Shown here in pieces: positions 36,908 through 45,753 of a stretch of DNA of 64,000 nt (positions are counted from its first letter, which is position 1; each line of letters begins with the position of its first letter). The DNA lies in NCBI GenBank assembly GCA_905182865.1, contig CAJJCY010000004.1:682001-746000 (forward strand), given 5' to 3'. Source of the stretch: an uncultured SAR324 cluster bacterium (lineage in GTDB: Bacteria; SAR324; NAC60-12). The notes below the pieces were generated by a model. It worked only from the letters and a program-made list of their open reading frames with translations, had not been told where the DNA came from and did no database searches. The position numbers were made by a program, and so were the translations under genes.

Positions 36908-38380
36908 TCAGTCTATGTATTGACCGTCTCTGAAACGTTTATACTGAAGATACTCTTGAAAAATATAGGGTTTATAGATCGATTTTCCTAGGAGGATTCG
37001 AATACATTCCTGAATGCCTTCAATGATAGACGGGTGAGGATGGATCAATTCTGATAATTCTTCAATACCCTTATTTGTGGCAATAAGTAAAGCAACAGCC
37101 TGAATTGCACTGGATGCATGTTCACCAACTGCACGTAAACCGAGGACTTTCATTTGATCGTCATCTGTTACAAGGATTTTAAAAAAACCCTGAGTGTTGC
37201 GCATGGCAATAGCTCTTGGAATACAGCGATAATCAAAGCTGGCAACTCGATAATCCAGTTTAGATTTTTGAGCCTGCTGTTCATTCATGCCCACTCCTGC
37301 AACCTCAGGATTGAGGAACATGATTGTTGAAATATTTTCGTAGATCATTGATCTTTTTGGCTTACCGTAAATTTTTTCAACAGCATGACGTCCTTCCAAT
37401 TCACCTACATTAACCAGCGCAATATCTGCAGTAATATCTCCTGCTGCATAAATGTTGGAAATACTGGTTTGTGTGTCATTATCAATAATGTGTCCTGATT
37501 CACTCAGTTCCATTCCTATTTCGTGCAAACCGGTATTTTCAATATTCGGTACACGTCCTACCGAAACCAAAGCTTTTTCTGCCTGAAAAACCTCTTTCTC
37601 TCCATTCGGATGCTTAAGAACATATTCAACCCCTCCATTCGTAATTTCCATTTTATCAAGTTTTGATTCATGGTGAATGAGCACTCCATTGGCCTCTAAA
37701 TTTGCTTCTATCACCTTGGCCAGGTCCGGATCTTCAAAAGGTAAAATCCGATCTTCTTTGGAAATAATATGAACTTTTGTTTTTCGGAAATTGGAAAAAA
37801 TAGTGGCAAACTCACAGCCGATTACTCCTGCTCCTAGAATTACGAGACTCTCGGGAAACTCTTCCAGCGAACTGATGCCATCGCTGGTCATGATGATTTC
37901 CTCGTCAATTGTAATTGAGGGGATTTTACGTGGACGACTTCCGGTAGCTATTATGATATTTTCCGCATTTACCTTTTCTGTACCGGAGTCGGTTTCCAGC
38001 TCAATTTCACTTGAACTGATTAAATGAGCACTTCCTTTGATGTAACGAAAACCTTCCGGACGTTTTTGAATTACCAGTCTGAGGTGTTCTTCTAGCTGAT
38101 TTGAACGTTCACTAACCGCATCATTCACTTCATTCAGCACATTGTGAAAATGCACAACCGGTTCTTCAAACCCGTAGTGAATCATTTTTTTACTGAATGA
38201 AGCAAATTCTTTGGATATTTCCCAAAATGTTTTTGAGGAAAGTGCTCCATCATATATTCCTGCACCGCCAATTCGGTCCCGTTCAACAAGTAAAACACTT
38301 TTATCAAAATCAACTGCACGCATGGCTGCAGCATAGCCGGACGGTCCACCGCCAATTACACACAGATCATATTTTTCCAT
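36908..38380 (-). CDS. Class I flavin disulfide-reductase-like protein lacking redox cysteines
   Basis: 490 residues, FAD/NAD(P)-binding, related to soluble transhydrogenase SthA and dihydrolipoamide dehydrogenase. Seen: FAD site CVIGGGPSGYAAAMRAV, second GxGxxG motif LVILGAGVIGCEFATIF, VSVGRVPNIENT, NIYAAGDITADIALVNVGE and a C-terminal HPHPSIIEGIQECI. The place where the family has GGxC(xxxx)GC/T-IPSK reads GGAGIYDGALSSKTFWE: no cysteine at all, and the IPSK proline is also changed. It therefore cannot be a disulfide reductase; transhydrogenase or another hydride-transfer role is possible (SthA keeps only one of the two). It lies 45 bases after pyk on the same strand (downstream gene is pyk). 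Function uncertain. Confidence 0.85.
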   Translation of the reverse strand: MEKYDLCVIGGGPSGYAAAMRAVDFDKSVLLVERDRIGGAGIYDGALSSKTFWEISKEFASFSKKMIHYGFEEPVVHFHNVLNEVNDAVSERSNQLEEHLRLVIQKRPEGFRYIKGSAHLISSSEIELETDSGTEKVNAENIIIATGSRPRKIPSITIDEEIIMTSDGISSLEEFPESLVILGAGVIGCEFATIFSNFRKTKVHIISKEDRILPFEDPDLAKVIEANLEANGVLIHHESKLDKMEITNGGVEYVLKHPNGEKEVFQAEKALVSVGRVPNIENTGLHEIGMELSESGHIIDNDTQTSISNIYAAGDITADIALVNVGELEGRHAVEKIYGKPKRSMIYENISTIMFLNPEVAGVGMNEQQAQKSKLDYRVASFDYRCIPRAIAMRNTQGFFKILVTDDDQMKVLGLRAVGEHASSAIQAVALLIATNKGIEELSELIHPHPSIIEGIQECIRILLGKSIYKPYIFQEYLQYKRFRDGQYID

Positions 38381-38607
38381 TGAATAGATTTTTATTATAA
38401 TTACTTGGTGAAATTAGAACAAGATTGCAGCCCTGCTACACTGCTATTTATTCTGAAGTTTCCTGTACCAAGGTACAAAGATCTTGAACTGCTAAAAATT
38501 GGGGAAAATAAGGGAAAAGAGCCACGTACACTCAGTGCCTGATTAAATTTATGTAGAAATTCAAGCTTGATCGATTCACTGACAATTAACTATAACAGAG
38601 TTAATTA

Positions 38608-40248
38608 TTAAATTCTTTGACTTCGTTCTTTTATTTCGTGATTTAAAATACGATCATTTTCCGAATAATCTACCGGCAACTCAACAATATGAACTCCCGG
38701 AGTATCATTGCATTTTTTCAAAAGTGGAACAAAATCTTCTGTTTTTTCCACTCGATATCCGTTTGCGCCATGACATTCTGCAAACTTGACAAAATCCGGA
38801 TTGCCGTATTCCAGACCAAAATCTTCAAATCCCAAATTTGCCTGCTTCCAGCGAATCATTCCATAAGAGTTATCCAGTAAAATCAGGCAAATCAAATTCA
38901 TTTTGAGACGCACCGCCGTTTCCAGTTCCTGGGCATTCATCATGAAACCACCATCTCCGCAAATCGCCATCACTTTGCGTTTTGGAAAAACCATGTGCGC
39001 ACCCATTGCAGAGGGTAATCCGGCGCCCATTGTGGCCAATGCGTTGTCGAGCAAAACGGTGTTAGCTTCATGAGCTTTGTAATTACGCGCAAACCAAATT
39101 TTGTAAACACCATTGTCCAGTGCAATGATTCCGTTGGAGGGCATCGCTTCACGTACATCTGCAACGAAACGTTGAGGCAGCATGGGGAACCGCGGATCAT
39201 CTGCACCTTCAAGGAGGTGTGCATCCACAGCTTTTTTGACCTTTAATGAATAAGAAAAATCCCAAGAACCCTGCGGCATGATTCGCTCATTGATTTGCCA
39301 GATGCTGTTTGCAATATCACCTATAACTTCCAGCTGAGGGAAATAAACCGGATCTACTTCTGCTGTTAAAAAATTAATGTGAATAACCTGAAATGAATCC
39401 TGTTCCATGATAAAAGGGGGTTTTTCAATATCGTCGTGTCCCACGTTTATAATCAAATCCGCTTTCGCTATGGCACGGTGCAAAAAGTCATTAGCGGACA
39501 GTGCTGCGTTTCCCAAAAATAAGGGATCACGTTCGTCTAATACACCCTTTCCCATCTGTGTACTGATAAAAGGCATTTGGGTTTTATCCACAAAAGCCCG
39601 TAACATTCTTGCCGGCATTTTCCGGTTGGAACCAGCTCCAATCAAAAGCAGCGGATTTTTTGCTTTTTCAATCATTTCCACTGCCTGCTTGATAGCTTTT
39701 CCTTCTGCTACTGGGCGACGAGCACGGCTGCACGGCAGTGGCTGGACTTCAGCTTCCTCTCCGGCAACATCTTCCGGCAACTCTAAATGTGCTGCTCCAG
39801 GACGTTCTTCCTGGGAAATCCTGAATGCTTCCCTAATCATAGAAGGAATATTGTTTCCGCTCACAATCGAATGTGTATATTTAGTCAATGGGCGCATCAT
39901 TTCGACTACATCAATAATCTGGAACTTACCCTGCTTGCTGTGTTTGACAGGTTTTTGTCCTGTAATCATCACCATCGGCATAGCTGCAAGCTGAGAATAT
40001 GCTGCTGCAGTCACAAGATTCGTGGCTCCCGGTCCAAGAGTGGACAGTGCGACTCCTGACTTTCCGGTGAGCCTTCCGTAAGTGGCTGCCATGAAACCGG
40101 CTGCTTGTTCGTGTCGAGTCAGGATCAGCTTGATTGACGAGTCTTTGAGTGAATTAAGCAAATCCAGATTCTCTTCACCTGGAATGCCGAAAATATATTC
40201 CACCCCCTCTTCTTCAAGCGCTTTTACAAATAAATCAGATGCTTTCAT
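38608..40248 (-). CDS. alsS: Acetolactate synthase, catabolic type
   Basis: 546 residues. Thiamine-diphosphate enzyme joining two pyruvates to acetolactate. Catalytic Glu in LTRHEQAAGFMAATYGRLTG, GPGATNLVTAAAYSQLAAMP, MVMITGQKPVKHSKQGKFQI, and the ThDP motif GDGGFMMNAQELETAVRLKM ending in LLDNSYGMIRWKQANLGFED. LDNSYGMI-WKQ and the absence of a regulatory subunit gene match the AlsS/catabolic type, which works without IlvH. No acetolactate decarboxylase gene is adjacent, so the product may enter another route. A 67-base gap separates it from the FMN protein. Confidence 0.9.
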   Translation of the reverse strand: MKASDLFVKALEEEGVEYIFGIPGEENLDLLNSLKDSSIKLILTRHEQAAGFMAATYGRLTGKSGVALSTLGPGATNLVTAAAYSQLAAMPMVMITGQKPVKHSKQGKFQIIDVVEMMRPLTKYTHSIVSGNNIPSMIREAFRISQEERPGAAHLELPEDVAGEEAEVQPLPCSRARRPVAEGKAIKQAVEMIEKAKNPLLLIGAGSNRKMPARMLRAFVDKTQMPFISTQMGKGVLDERDPLFLGNAALSANDFLHRAIAKADLIINVGHDDIEKPPFIMEQDSFQVIHINFLTAEVDPVYFPQLEVIGDIANSIWQINERIMPQGSWDFSYSLKVKKAVDAHLLEGADDPRFPMLPQRFVADVREAMPSNGIIALDNGVYKIWFARNYKAHEANTVLLDNALATMGAGLPSAMGAHMVFPKRKVMAICGDGGFMMNAQELETAVRLKMNLICLILLDNSYGMIRWKQANLGFEDFGLEYGNPDFVKFAECHGANGYRVEKTEDFVPLLKKCNDTPGVHIVELPVDYSENDRILNHEIKERSQRI

Positions 40249-40315
40249 AATTTTTTTGGTTATCAGTTATCTATTTCAGTGCTGCATTTCACAGTTTTCA
40301 GCGGGTGCACATTCC

Positions 40316-41899
40316 TTAATTTGTTGCAGTAAAACTATCAGAACGTGCTGCATCACAAGCACGTGCATAGCTTTCAGGCTTGGTGTCCTGGAGCAGTGAG
40401 CCAGTCTCGATGTATTCGTAGATTTCAGAAAAATTCCTGATTTCATAGGCCTCGATTCTGCGCATCAAGTGCCATGGTCTTAATTCTTCTGCTTTTTCCA
40501 GACCCATTGCGCCCATGATTTGACAGGCACTAACCACAGTATTGCGATGATAATTATTGACGCGCTGACTTTTTTCTTCCGGAACAAGTGCACCAACCAG
40601 GCTGGGATTTTGTGTTGTCACACCAACCGGACAAAGGTTTGAGTTACACTTACGGGCCTGAATACAGCCCAACGCCATCATCATTGCTCTGGCTGAGTTA
40701 CAAAGATCTGCACCTAAAGCAAGTCGCTTGACCAGTCCAAATCCGGAGGTCATTTTTCCACTGCTGATAATTTTAACCTTTTTACGTAAATCAAAGCCGA
40801 CCAAAACGTTATGCACAAAAATCAAGCCTTCAACAAGTGGAGTTCCGATATGATTAGAAAATTCCATCGGAGCAGCACCAGTCCCCCCTTCACCACCATC
40901 AACTGAGATAAAGTCCGGAGCAATTCCTGTTTCGTGCATGGCTTTGCATATGGCAATAAACTCCCTGCGTTTTCCTACACACAACTTAAAACCTATTGGT
41001 TTGCCTCCGGATAATTCCCGGAGTTGGGTAACGAAATCTATAAATTCAAGAGGATTTGTGAAGGCATTGTGTCCGGGAGGAGAATCCACATCCTTCCCCA
41101 TCGGCACATCCCGAATTTTAGCAATTTCCTGAGTCAGTTTGGCAGCAGGCAGGATACCACCATGTCCTGGTTTTGCGCCTTGCGACAACTTAATTTCGAT
41201 CATCTTAACTTGTTCTTTCTGCGCATTTTCACTAAAAGTATCCGGACAAAATTTGCCATCTTTGTCACGGCAACCGAAATATCCGGTTCCAACCTGCCAA
41301 ATCAAATCACCACCCATTAGATGATGTGGGCTGATTCCTCCTTCTCCCGTGTTGTGTGCAAAACCGCCGATCTTAGCTCCTTGATTGAGTGCAATCACAG
41401 CGTTTTTGCTCAGTGCACCAAAGCTCATTGCTGATATATTGAGGAGGCTGGCAGAATATGGTTGCTTGCAGTCTGGGCCTCCAATCATGACTCGCACATC
41501 CGCATGCCCAATTTTTTTTGGACTGAGAGAGTGGTTGACCCATTCGTAGCCGGTTTCATAAACATCTTCGACTGTACCAAAAGGAATCGTATCACGCGTG
41601 TTTTTTGCTCGGGCGTAAACGACGCTTCGCTGTTCTCGACTAAAAGGACGTCCGCTTGTATCGGATTCCACAAAATACTGGTACATTTCCGGACGAATCT
41701 CTTCCAGTAAAAAACGCATGTGTCCCAACACAGGAAAATTTCGCAGAATAGAGTGGGATTTTTGAGTTATGTCATGCAGGCCGAGCAAAATTAGCGGCCC
41801 GAAAATAACCATCGACCAGAGAACTTCAGGAAGATAAAAAAACGAAACCACATTAATGGCCAGAATGACCACAGTGGTTTGCAGAAAAAATGTGCGCAT
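40316..41899 (-). CDS. FMN-binding glutamate-synthase-like protein with membrane anchor
   Basis: 527 residues. Two N-terminal membrane segments (TTVVILAINVVSFFYLPEVL and WSMVIFGPLILLGLHDI), then the glutamate synthase FMN/Fe-S domain: LLNISAMSFGALSKNAVIAL, GGFAHNTGEGGISPHHL, MIEIKLSQGAKPGHGGILPA, DSPPGHNAFTNPLEFIDFV, ISVDGGEGGTGAAPMEFSNH, IISSGKMTSGFGLVKRLALG and CIQARKCNSNLCPVGVTTQN with cluster cysteines. It lacks the glutaminase half of GltB, so it cannot make glutamate alone; the substrate of these stand-alone proteins is not established. Probably same transcript as alsS. Confidence 0.88.
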   Translation of the reverse strand: MRTFFLQTTVVILAINVVSFFYLPEVLWSMVIFGPLILLGLHDITQKSHSILRNFPVLGHMRFLLEEIRPEMYQYFVESDTSGRPFSREQRSVVYARAKNTRDTIPFGTVEDVYETGYEWVNHSLSPKKIGHADVRVMIGGPDCKQPYSASLLNISAMSFGALSKNAVIALNQGAKIGGFAHNTGEGGISPHHLMGGDLIWQVGTGYFGCRDKDGKFCPDTFSENAQKEQVKMIEIKLSQGAKPGHGGILPAAKLTQEIAKIRDVPMGKDVDSPPGHNAFTNPLEFIDFVTQLRELSGGKPIGFKLCVGKRREFIAICKAMHETGIAPDFISVDGGEGGTGAAPMEFSNHIGTPLVEGLIFVHNVLVGFDLRKKVKIISSGKMTSGFGLVKRLALGADLCNSARAMMMALGCIQARKCNSNLCPVGVTTQNPSLVGALVPEEKSQRVNNYHRNTVVSACQIMGAMGLEKAEELRPWHLMRRIEAYEIRNFSEIYEYIETGSLLQDTKPESYARACDAARSDSFTATN

Positions 41900-42041
41900 A
41901 GGGGAAAGCCTCAGATGATTATGTGGATCAAAACTTAGCGAATTGTAACTATACTTGCTCTAAGTATTACAAAACTTTTACAGGAAACCTATCATAAAAT
42001 GCATAAAATGCAAGTGTTACTCCACTTGAAAATATCGCAGA

Positions 42042-42989
42042 TTAACCACCGATACGAGACATGACAAGAGGAGAACCAGTGAATGCTGCATCTTGTTTGT
42101 AGGAAATCGATTTTTGGACAAGTTTTTGGAGAGGTTCTTGCGGATCTGAATGTTCCAATAAATGACGAATTGAGAGCGGTGCAGGATTACTCAGGCAACC
42201 GATGAGTTGGCCGTTGGAAGTCAGGCGTAAACGGGAACAAGTGGAACAAAAAGGTGCGCTGTTGTTTGGAATAATTCCAAAATACCCTCCAGTGACCCCA
42301 TAGCGAAGTGAAGTTGAGTCAACTTCTGCTGAAACAGGCTGCACAGTATAACGTGTAGAAATTCGCTCCAGAATTTCATGCATTGTCACTAATTTAAAAT
42401 CATCTTTTTTATAAAGCGGGCCCATCGCCATCAACTCAAGGTAGCGTATTTCAACTCCTTGTCTAACACCATATTCAAGCATTTTAACGATTTCATCTTC
42501 ATTTTCACCCTTGACTACTACCATGTTGACCTTGACGCGCAGTCCAAATTTCATACATTCTTCAATTCCTTCCAGTGTTTTATGTAGTTTCCCAACTCGA
42601 CCTAAACGTTTAAATTTTTCCGGCTCAAGGGAATCAAGACTCAGGTTAACGTGTTGGAGACCTGCTTCAACAAGTGCTTTAGTTTTTTTGGCCAGCAATT
42701 GACCATTTGTGGTCATTCCGATGTTGCCAATACCCATTTCTCGAATACCAGAAATCACTTGAATCAAATTTGGGTAAAGAAGAGGCTCTCCGCCAGTCAG
42801 ACGCACCTTTTCAATTCCGGCATGTTCTTTAAGCATCCGGACAAGTCTCAACATATGATCTGCACTCAACTCATCAGGTATACGCCTGTGATCACTCAGG
42901 CTGGTGACACAGTAAGTACAGGCCATGTTGCAGACCTCTGTGAGAGAAATACGAAGTTTATTAATATTGCGACCGTGAAGGTCAATCAT
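42042..42989 (-). CDS. moaA: GTP 3',8-cyclase MoaA
   Basis: 315 residues from ATG 42989; the longer frame to 43007 begins inside the ribosome-binding site (AAAGGAG, 7 bases before ATG 42989) and is rejected. Radical SAM enzyme making cyclic pyranopterin precursor for molybdenum cofactor, with MoaC. RISLTEVCNMACTYC gives CxxxCxxC for the SAM cluster; VRLTGGEPLLY, GMTTNGQLLAKKTKALVEAG and NLSLDSLEPEKF follow. The second cluster site is FCSTCSRLRLTSNGQLIGCL, and the tail SRIGG is the MoaA GG ending. No other molybdenum gene is in the window. Likely controlled by the RNA element just upstream. Confidence 0.95.
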   Translation of the reverse strand: MIDLHGRNINKLRISLTEVCNMACTYCVTSLSDHRRIPDELSADHMLRLVRMLKEHAGIEKVRLTGGEPLLYPNLIQVISGIREMGIGNIGMTTNGQLLAKKTKALVEAGLQHVNLSLDSLEPEKFKRLGRVGKLHKTLEGIEECMKFGLRVKVNMVVVKGENEDEIVKMLEYGVRQGVEIRYLELMAMGPLYKKDDFKLVTMHEILERISTRYTVQPVSAEVDSTSLRYGVTGGYFGIIPNNSAPFCSTCSRLRLTSNGQLIGCLSNPAPLSIRHLLEHSDPQEPLQKLVQKSISYKQDAAFTGSPLVMSRIGG

Positions 42990-42994
42990 GGAGG

Positions 42995-43092
42995 TTCTCC
43001 TTTCCAAAGCCGGGAGGCAGATCAGTTTTCCAACCTACCCTATCGTTCGCCAAACCGTGACTACCGCGTTAGGTTTTGGCGAATCGGAGATT
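42995..43092 (-). promoter_or_regulatory. Molybdenum cofactor (Moco) riboswitch candidate
   Basis: Read on the minus strand, the moaA leader has AUCUCCG at its 5' end (43091-43085) able to pair with GGAGA at its 3' end (about 42997-43001), closing the element over the moaA ribosome site. Inside is a 9-bp hairpin CGCCAAAACC (43081-43072) with GGUUUGGCG (43056-43048). The conserved-looking stretch GCCUCCCGG and GGAAAGGAGA matches my recollection of Moco RNA motifs, which sit before moa operons and control translation. Structure pairing is seen directly; family assignment is from memory. Confidence 0.62.
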
Positions 43093-43334
43093 AATAAATT
43101 ATTGAATTCTAATTTGTAACGTTGAGACTATTTCAGTTGTAGTATTTAGTCAAGCTCTATATTAGAAAAATATTTTGATTATTAAACTGAAATTTGCTTT
43201 TATTTGGCAGGTCTTTTAAAATACAATTAAATAATTTGAATTAAACAACTTCAGGGTTAAAAGGTAATCCACTCAATTTACAAGACCGGCAACATTATTC
43301 CTGCTTATATCAAAGCTCAATCAATTCACATCAA

Positions 43335-44126
43335 ATGACCAAAAAAAAATGGGGCCAAAATTTTCTTATCCACAATAACGTAGCCGAGACTATAGTAGAG
43401 GCTGCAGAAATTAACAATGGAGATTCGATCCTGGAAATTGGTCCCGGCCGTGGAATGCTGACACGTTCGTTGCTGGAAAGAGGTGCCCAAGTCACTGCAG
43501 TCGAAGTTGATCCAGCATTGTGTGAAAAATTAAGAAAACAATTTGAACACGAGGCAAGATTTACTTTAATTGATCAGGACATAATGAAAGTATCTCCTGA
43601 AGATTTGGCTAAAATAGTTAGTGCACCTGCAAAAGTAGTCGCAAATTTACCATACAATATTGCCACTCCATTAATATTACGAATGCTCTTCGTTCGAAAA
43701 GCATGGGAGTCACTGACAATAATGGTGCAGTTGGAGGTAGCAGAAAGAATTTGTGCATCACCTGACTCTGGAAAAATTTTTGGGCCATTGTCTCTGGTTG
43801 GAGCCCTGGGTTTTGAAAGAAATATTATAAAAATTATTTCTCCAGACTCTTTTCGTCCTGTACCAAAAGTTGATTCGGCAATAATCCAACTTATACCTCA
43901 TAGTTCCAGTCTCACACACGAAGAAGAAAAACAGTTTCTCAAGTGGAGTCATCTTCTGTTTCAGCAGCGCCGTAAAACCTTGCTGAATGGAATTCGCCGG
44001 CATTTCCCGGAATGGTTTCAAAACTGTGAAAATTCACTTCGTGAAAAGTATGGTCGCCGCCGACCAGAAACCCTCGATTTTTCCGAATGGCTGATGCTCT
44101 TCAGTGATTATTTGCAAAAAATATAA
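43335..44126 (+). CDS. rsmA: 16S rRNA dimethyladenosine transferase
   Basis: 263 residues. Also called ksgA. Dimethylates two adenosines near the 3' end of 16S rRNA. KKKWGQNFLIHNNVAETIVE, SAM-binding ILEIGPGRGMLTRSLLERGA, VEVDPALCEKL, catalytic NLPYNIATPLILRML, MVQLEVAERICASPDSG and SFRPVPKVDSAIIQLIP are all present. Divergent from moaA across a 240-base gap. The next gene starts one base after this stop. Confidence 0.96.
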   Translation: MTKKKWGQNFLIHNNVAETIVEAAEINNGDSILEIGPGRGMLTRSLLERGAQVTAVEVDPALCEKLRKQFEHEARFTLIDQDIMKVSPEDLAKIVSAPAKVVANLPYNIATPLILRMLFVRKAWESLTIMVQLEVAERICASPDSGKIFGPLSLVGALGFERNIIKIISPDSFRPVPKVDSAIIQLIPHSSSLTHEEEKQFLKWSHLLFQQRRKTLLNGIRRHFPEWFQNCENSLREKYGRRRPETLDFSEWLMLFSDYLQKI

Positions 44127-44127
44127 A

Positions 44128-45624
44128 ATGGATCTTGTTAAGACTTTAAGAAACGCTGAAATAAGTGTGGCAAATTATAGACTCTTTTTGCTTCAAATAT
44201 TTATGAGGTTATGCCTCTTTGTCTTACTTTTTACATTTCTTTTTGTTGGAGTTAGCAGGGGGTTTGAAACGGTTGATTCTCTTGACTTTTCCGGTAGCGG
44301 CCCCTTGTTTCTTTCAGACAAACAAATTCAGGAAGATTTAGTGCAGGCAGAACGCCTTCTGCAAGATAACTATGTTCTTTATCCCATTCTTGAGCAGAAA
44401 GGTGTCGACTGGAAATCAGCCTTTAAGAAATTAGAAGACCACTTATTGCCAGATATAAATCCTATACTGACACACCATTTTCAAGAACAACTGATAAAAA
44501 CTTTGGAGTTTACAGAAGATTCTAATATACAGGCAGATCTGTTCTTAAAAAAACGACATTACGTTCAGAGGATTGAACCAAAAGTTGCATTTTACACAGG
44601 AATTCGTATGGCACAACAACAGAAACGCTTCAGTGTTTTACCCTCTTTGAAGCACCCAAATAAAATTGTTAATCACTGGTTTATCGACTGCAAAACAACT
44701 ATGGAGGTGTTTTTCCCCATCTTACCGGAAAGGCAGACTGAAAAACTTTTTATGTTAGGGCAACAGGCAAATCACCAGCTTCAACCTCTGGATTGTGCAT
44801 TTGAAAATGATTCTGGTGAAAAACAAGAAATCATGCTTCCGCTAATTTTTCCAACAGCAGAACTAAATAGACAGGAAATGCCTGTATTTGAATTTACAGG
44901 CGGGAGGACACCATACATCCGCTGGTACAGGGACGGTAACCCCGAAGAGAGTGGAGTCAAGCAATTCCTTAAACTTGCCAGAAAACTACAGAATACCCCT
45001 ACACTGATTATTGATGTACGAGGTAATGCTAACGGTAGTTTTGCCTTTATTGAAAAGTGGCTCAAGGATTTTACCAGTAATCATTGGAAAAATGTGATTG
45101 TACGGGAACAGCAAACAATCCCTATTTTAAAAGGACTGCTGAATCGAGTTCAATGGAATCTGCATCATTCTACTGCACGTTTGTTGGTAGGAAAAGATCA
45201 ACTGGAACAAAAGCTCCAGCAGTTAAAGGCCCTTATATTTCATTTCAGGGAGAAAAAAATTACTGAAAAATGGGTGGAAACCAAGTTCATTTTCAACGGG
45301 AAAAAAGATGCACCCAAGATGAACACTCGCCTGATAGTTCTGGCCAACCAGCATTGTGGAAACGGCTGTCAGTTTCTGTCTGCCTTAACCAAACAAATTA
45401 CGGATGGGATTCTCATTGGAACAAATACGGGGCCCTTCCCCAAAAACACTTCCGGTCCAATTTTTCAGCTGAAGCATTCCCGCATCATGCTGTCATTCAG
45501 CCACAGGATCCACTTGAATCATCAACTGGAACCAGTTTCTCCTTCCGGATATCTTCCGGATTACTGGTTGTTTCCACCAATGGGATTAACGGAAATCATG
45601 CGCTTTGTCAGAAAAAAAAACTAG
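44128..45624 (+). CDS. S41-peptidase-like secreted protein with altered catalytic site
   Basis: About 498 residues from ATG 44128, directly after rsmA. N-terminal membrane or signal segment FMRLCLFVLLFTFLFVGVSR. The C-terminal half looks like C-terminal-processing peptidase S41: TPYIRWYRDG, TPTLIIDVRGNANGSFAFIE, then LIVLANQHCGNGCQFLSALT, GILIGTNTGPFP and the late YLPDYWLFP. In active S41 enzymes the fourth region reads N-xx-xxS-A-xE with serine nucleophile; here the aligned residues are N and Q (CGNGCQ), so it is probably inactive. It may bind peptides or envelope proteins. Followed after 130 bases by an acyltransferase gene. Confidence 0.65.
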   Translation: MDLVKTLRNAEISVANYRLFLLQIFMRLCLFVLLFTFLFVGVSRGFETVDSLDFSGSGPLFLSDKQIQEDLVQAERLLQDNYVLYPILEQKGVDWKSAFKKLEDHLLPDINPILTHHFQEQLIKTLEFTEDSNIQADLFLKKRHYVQRIEPKVAFYTGIRMAQQQKRFSVLPSLKHPNKIVNHWFIDCKTTMEVFFPILPERQTEKLFMLGQQANHQLQPLDCAFENDSGEKQEIMLPLIFPTAELNRQEMPVFEFTGGRTPYIRWYRDGNPEESGVKQFLKLARKLQNTPTLIIDVRGNANGSFAFIEKWLKDFTSNHWKNVIVREQQTIPILKGLLNRVQWNLHHSTARLLVGKDQLEQKLQQLKALIFHFREKKITEKWVETKFIFNGKKDAPKMNTRLIVLANQHCGNGCQFLSALTKQITDGILIGTNTGPFPKNTSGPIFQLKHSRIMLSFSHRIHLNHQLEPVSPSGYLPDYWLFPPMGLTEIMRFVRKKN

Positions 45625-45753
45625 CCCTCACTACCTTGTTTAAAATTCAGAAACTTGATTTTCTCTTGATTTTCAGTCACCATCAATCTGTATTTTATTT
45701 AAAAAAAAGTCCTGATAACGCAACTTTAATATACCAGCTATTTCAATCTACAG

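Noticed and set aside
41992-42012. Tandem CATAAAATG words near the moaA 3' end
   Set aside because: Only two short AT-rich copies; no sign of function.
42990-43007. Upstream moaA start at 43007
   Set aside because: Its ATG lies over the ribosome-binding site and adds MERRTS, absent from the family.
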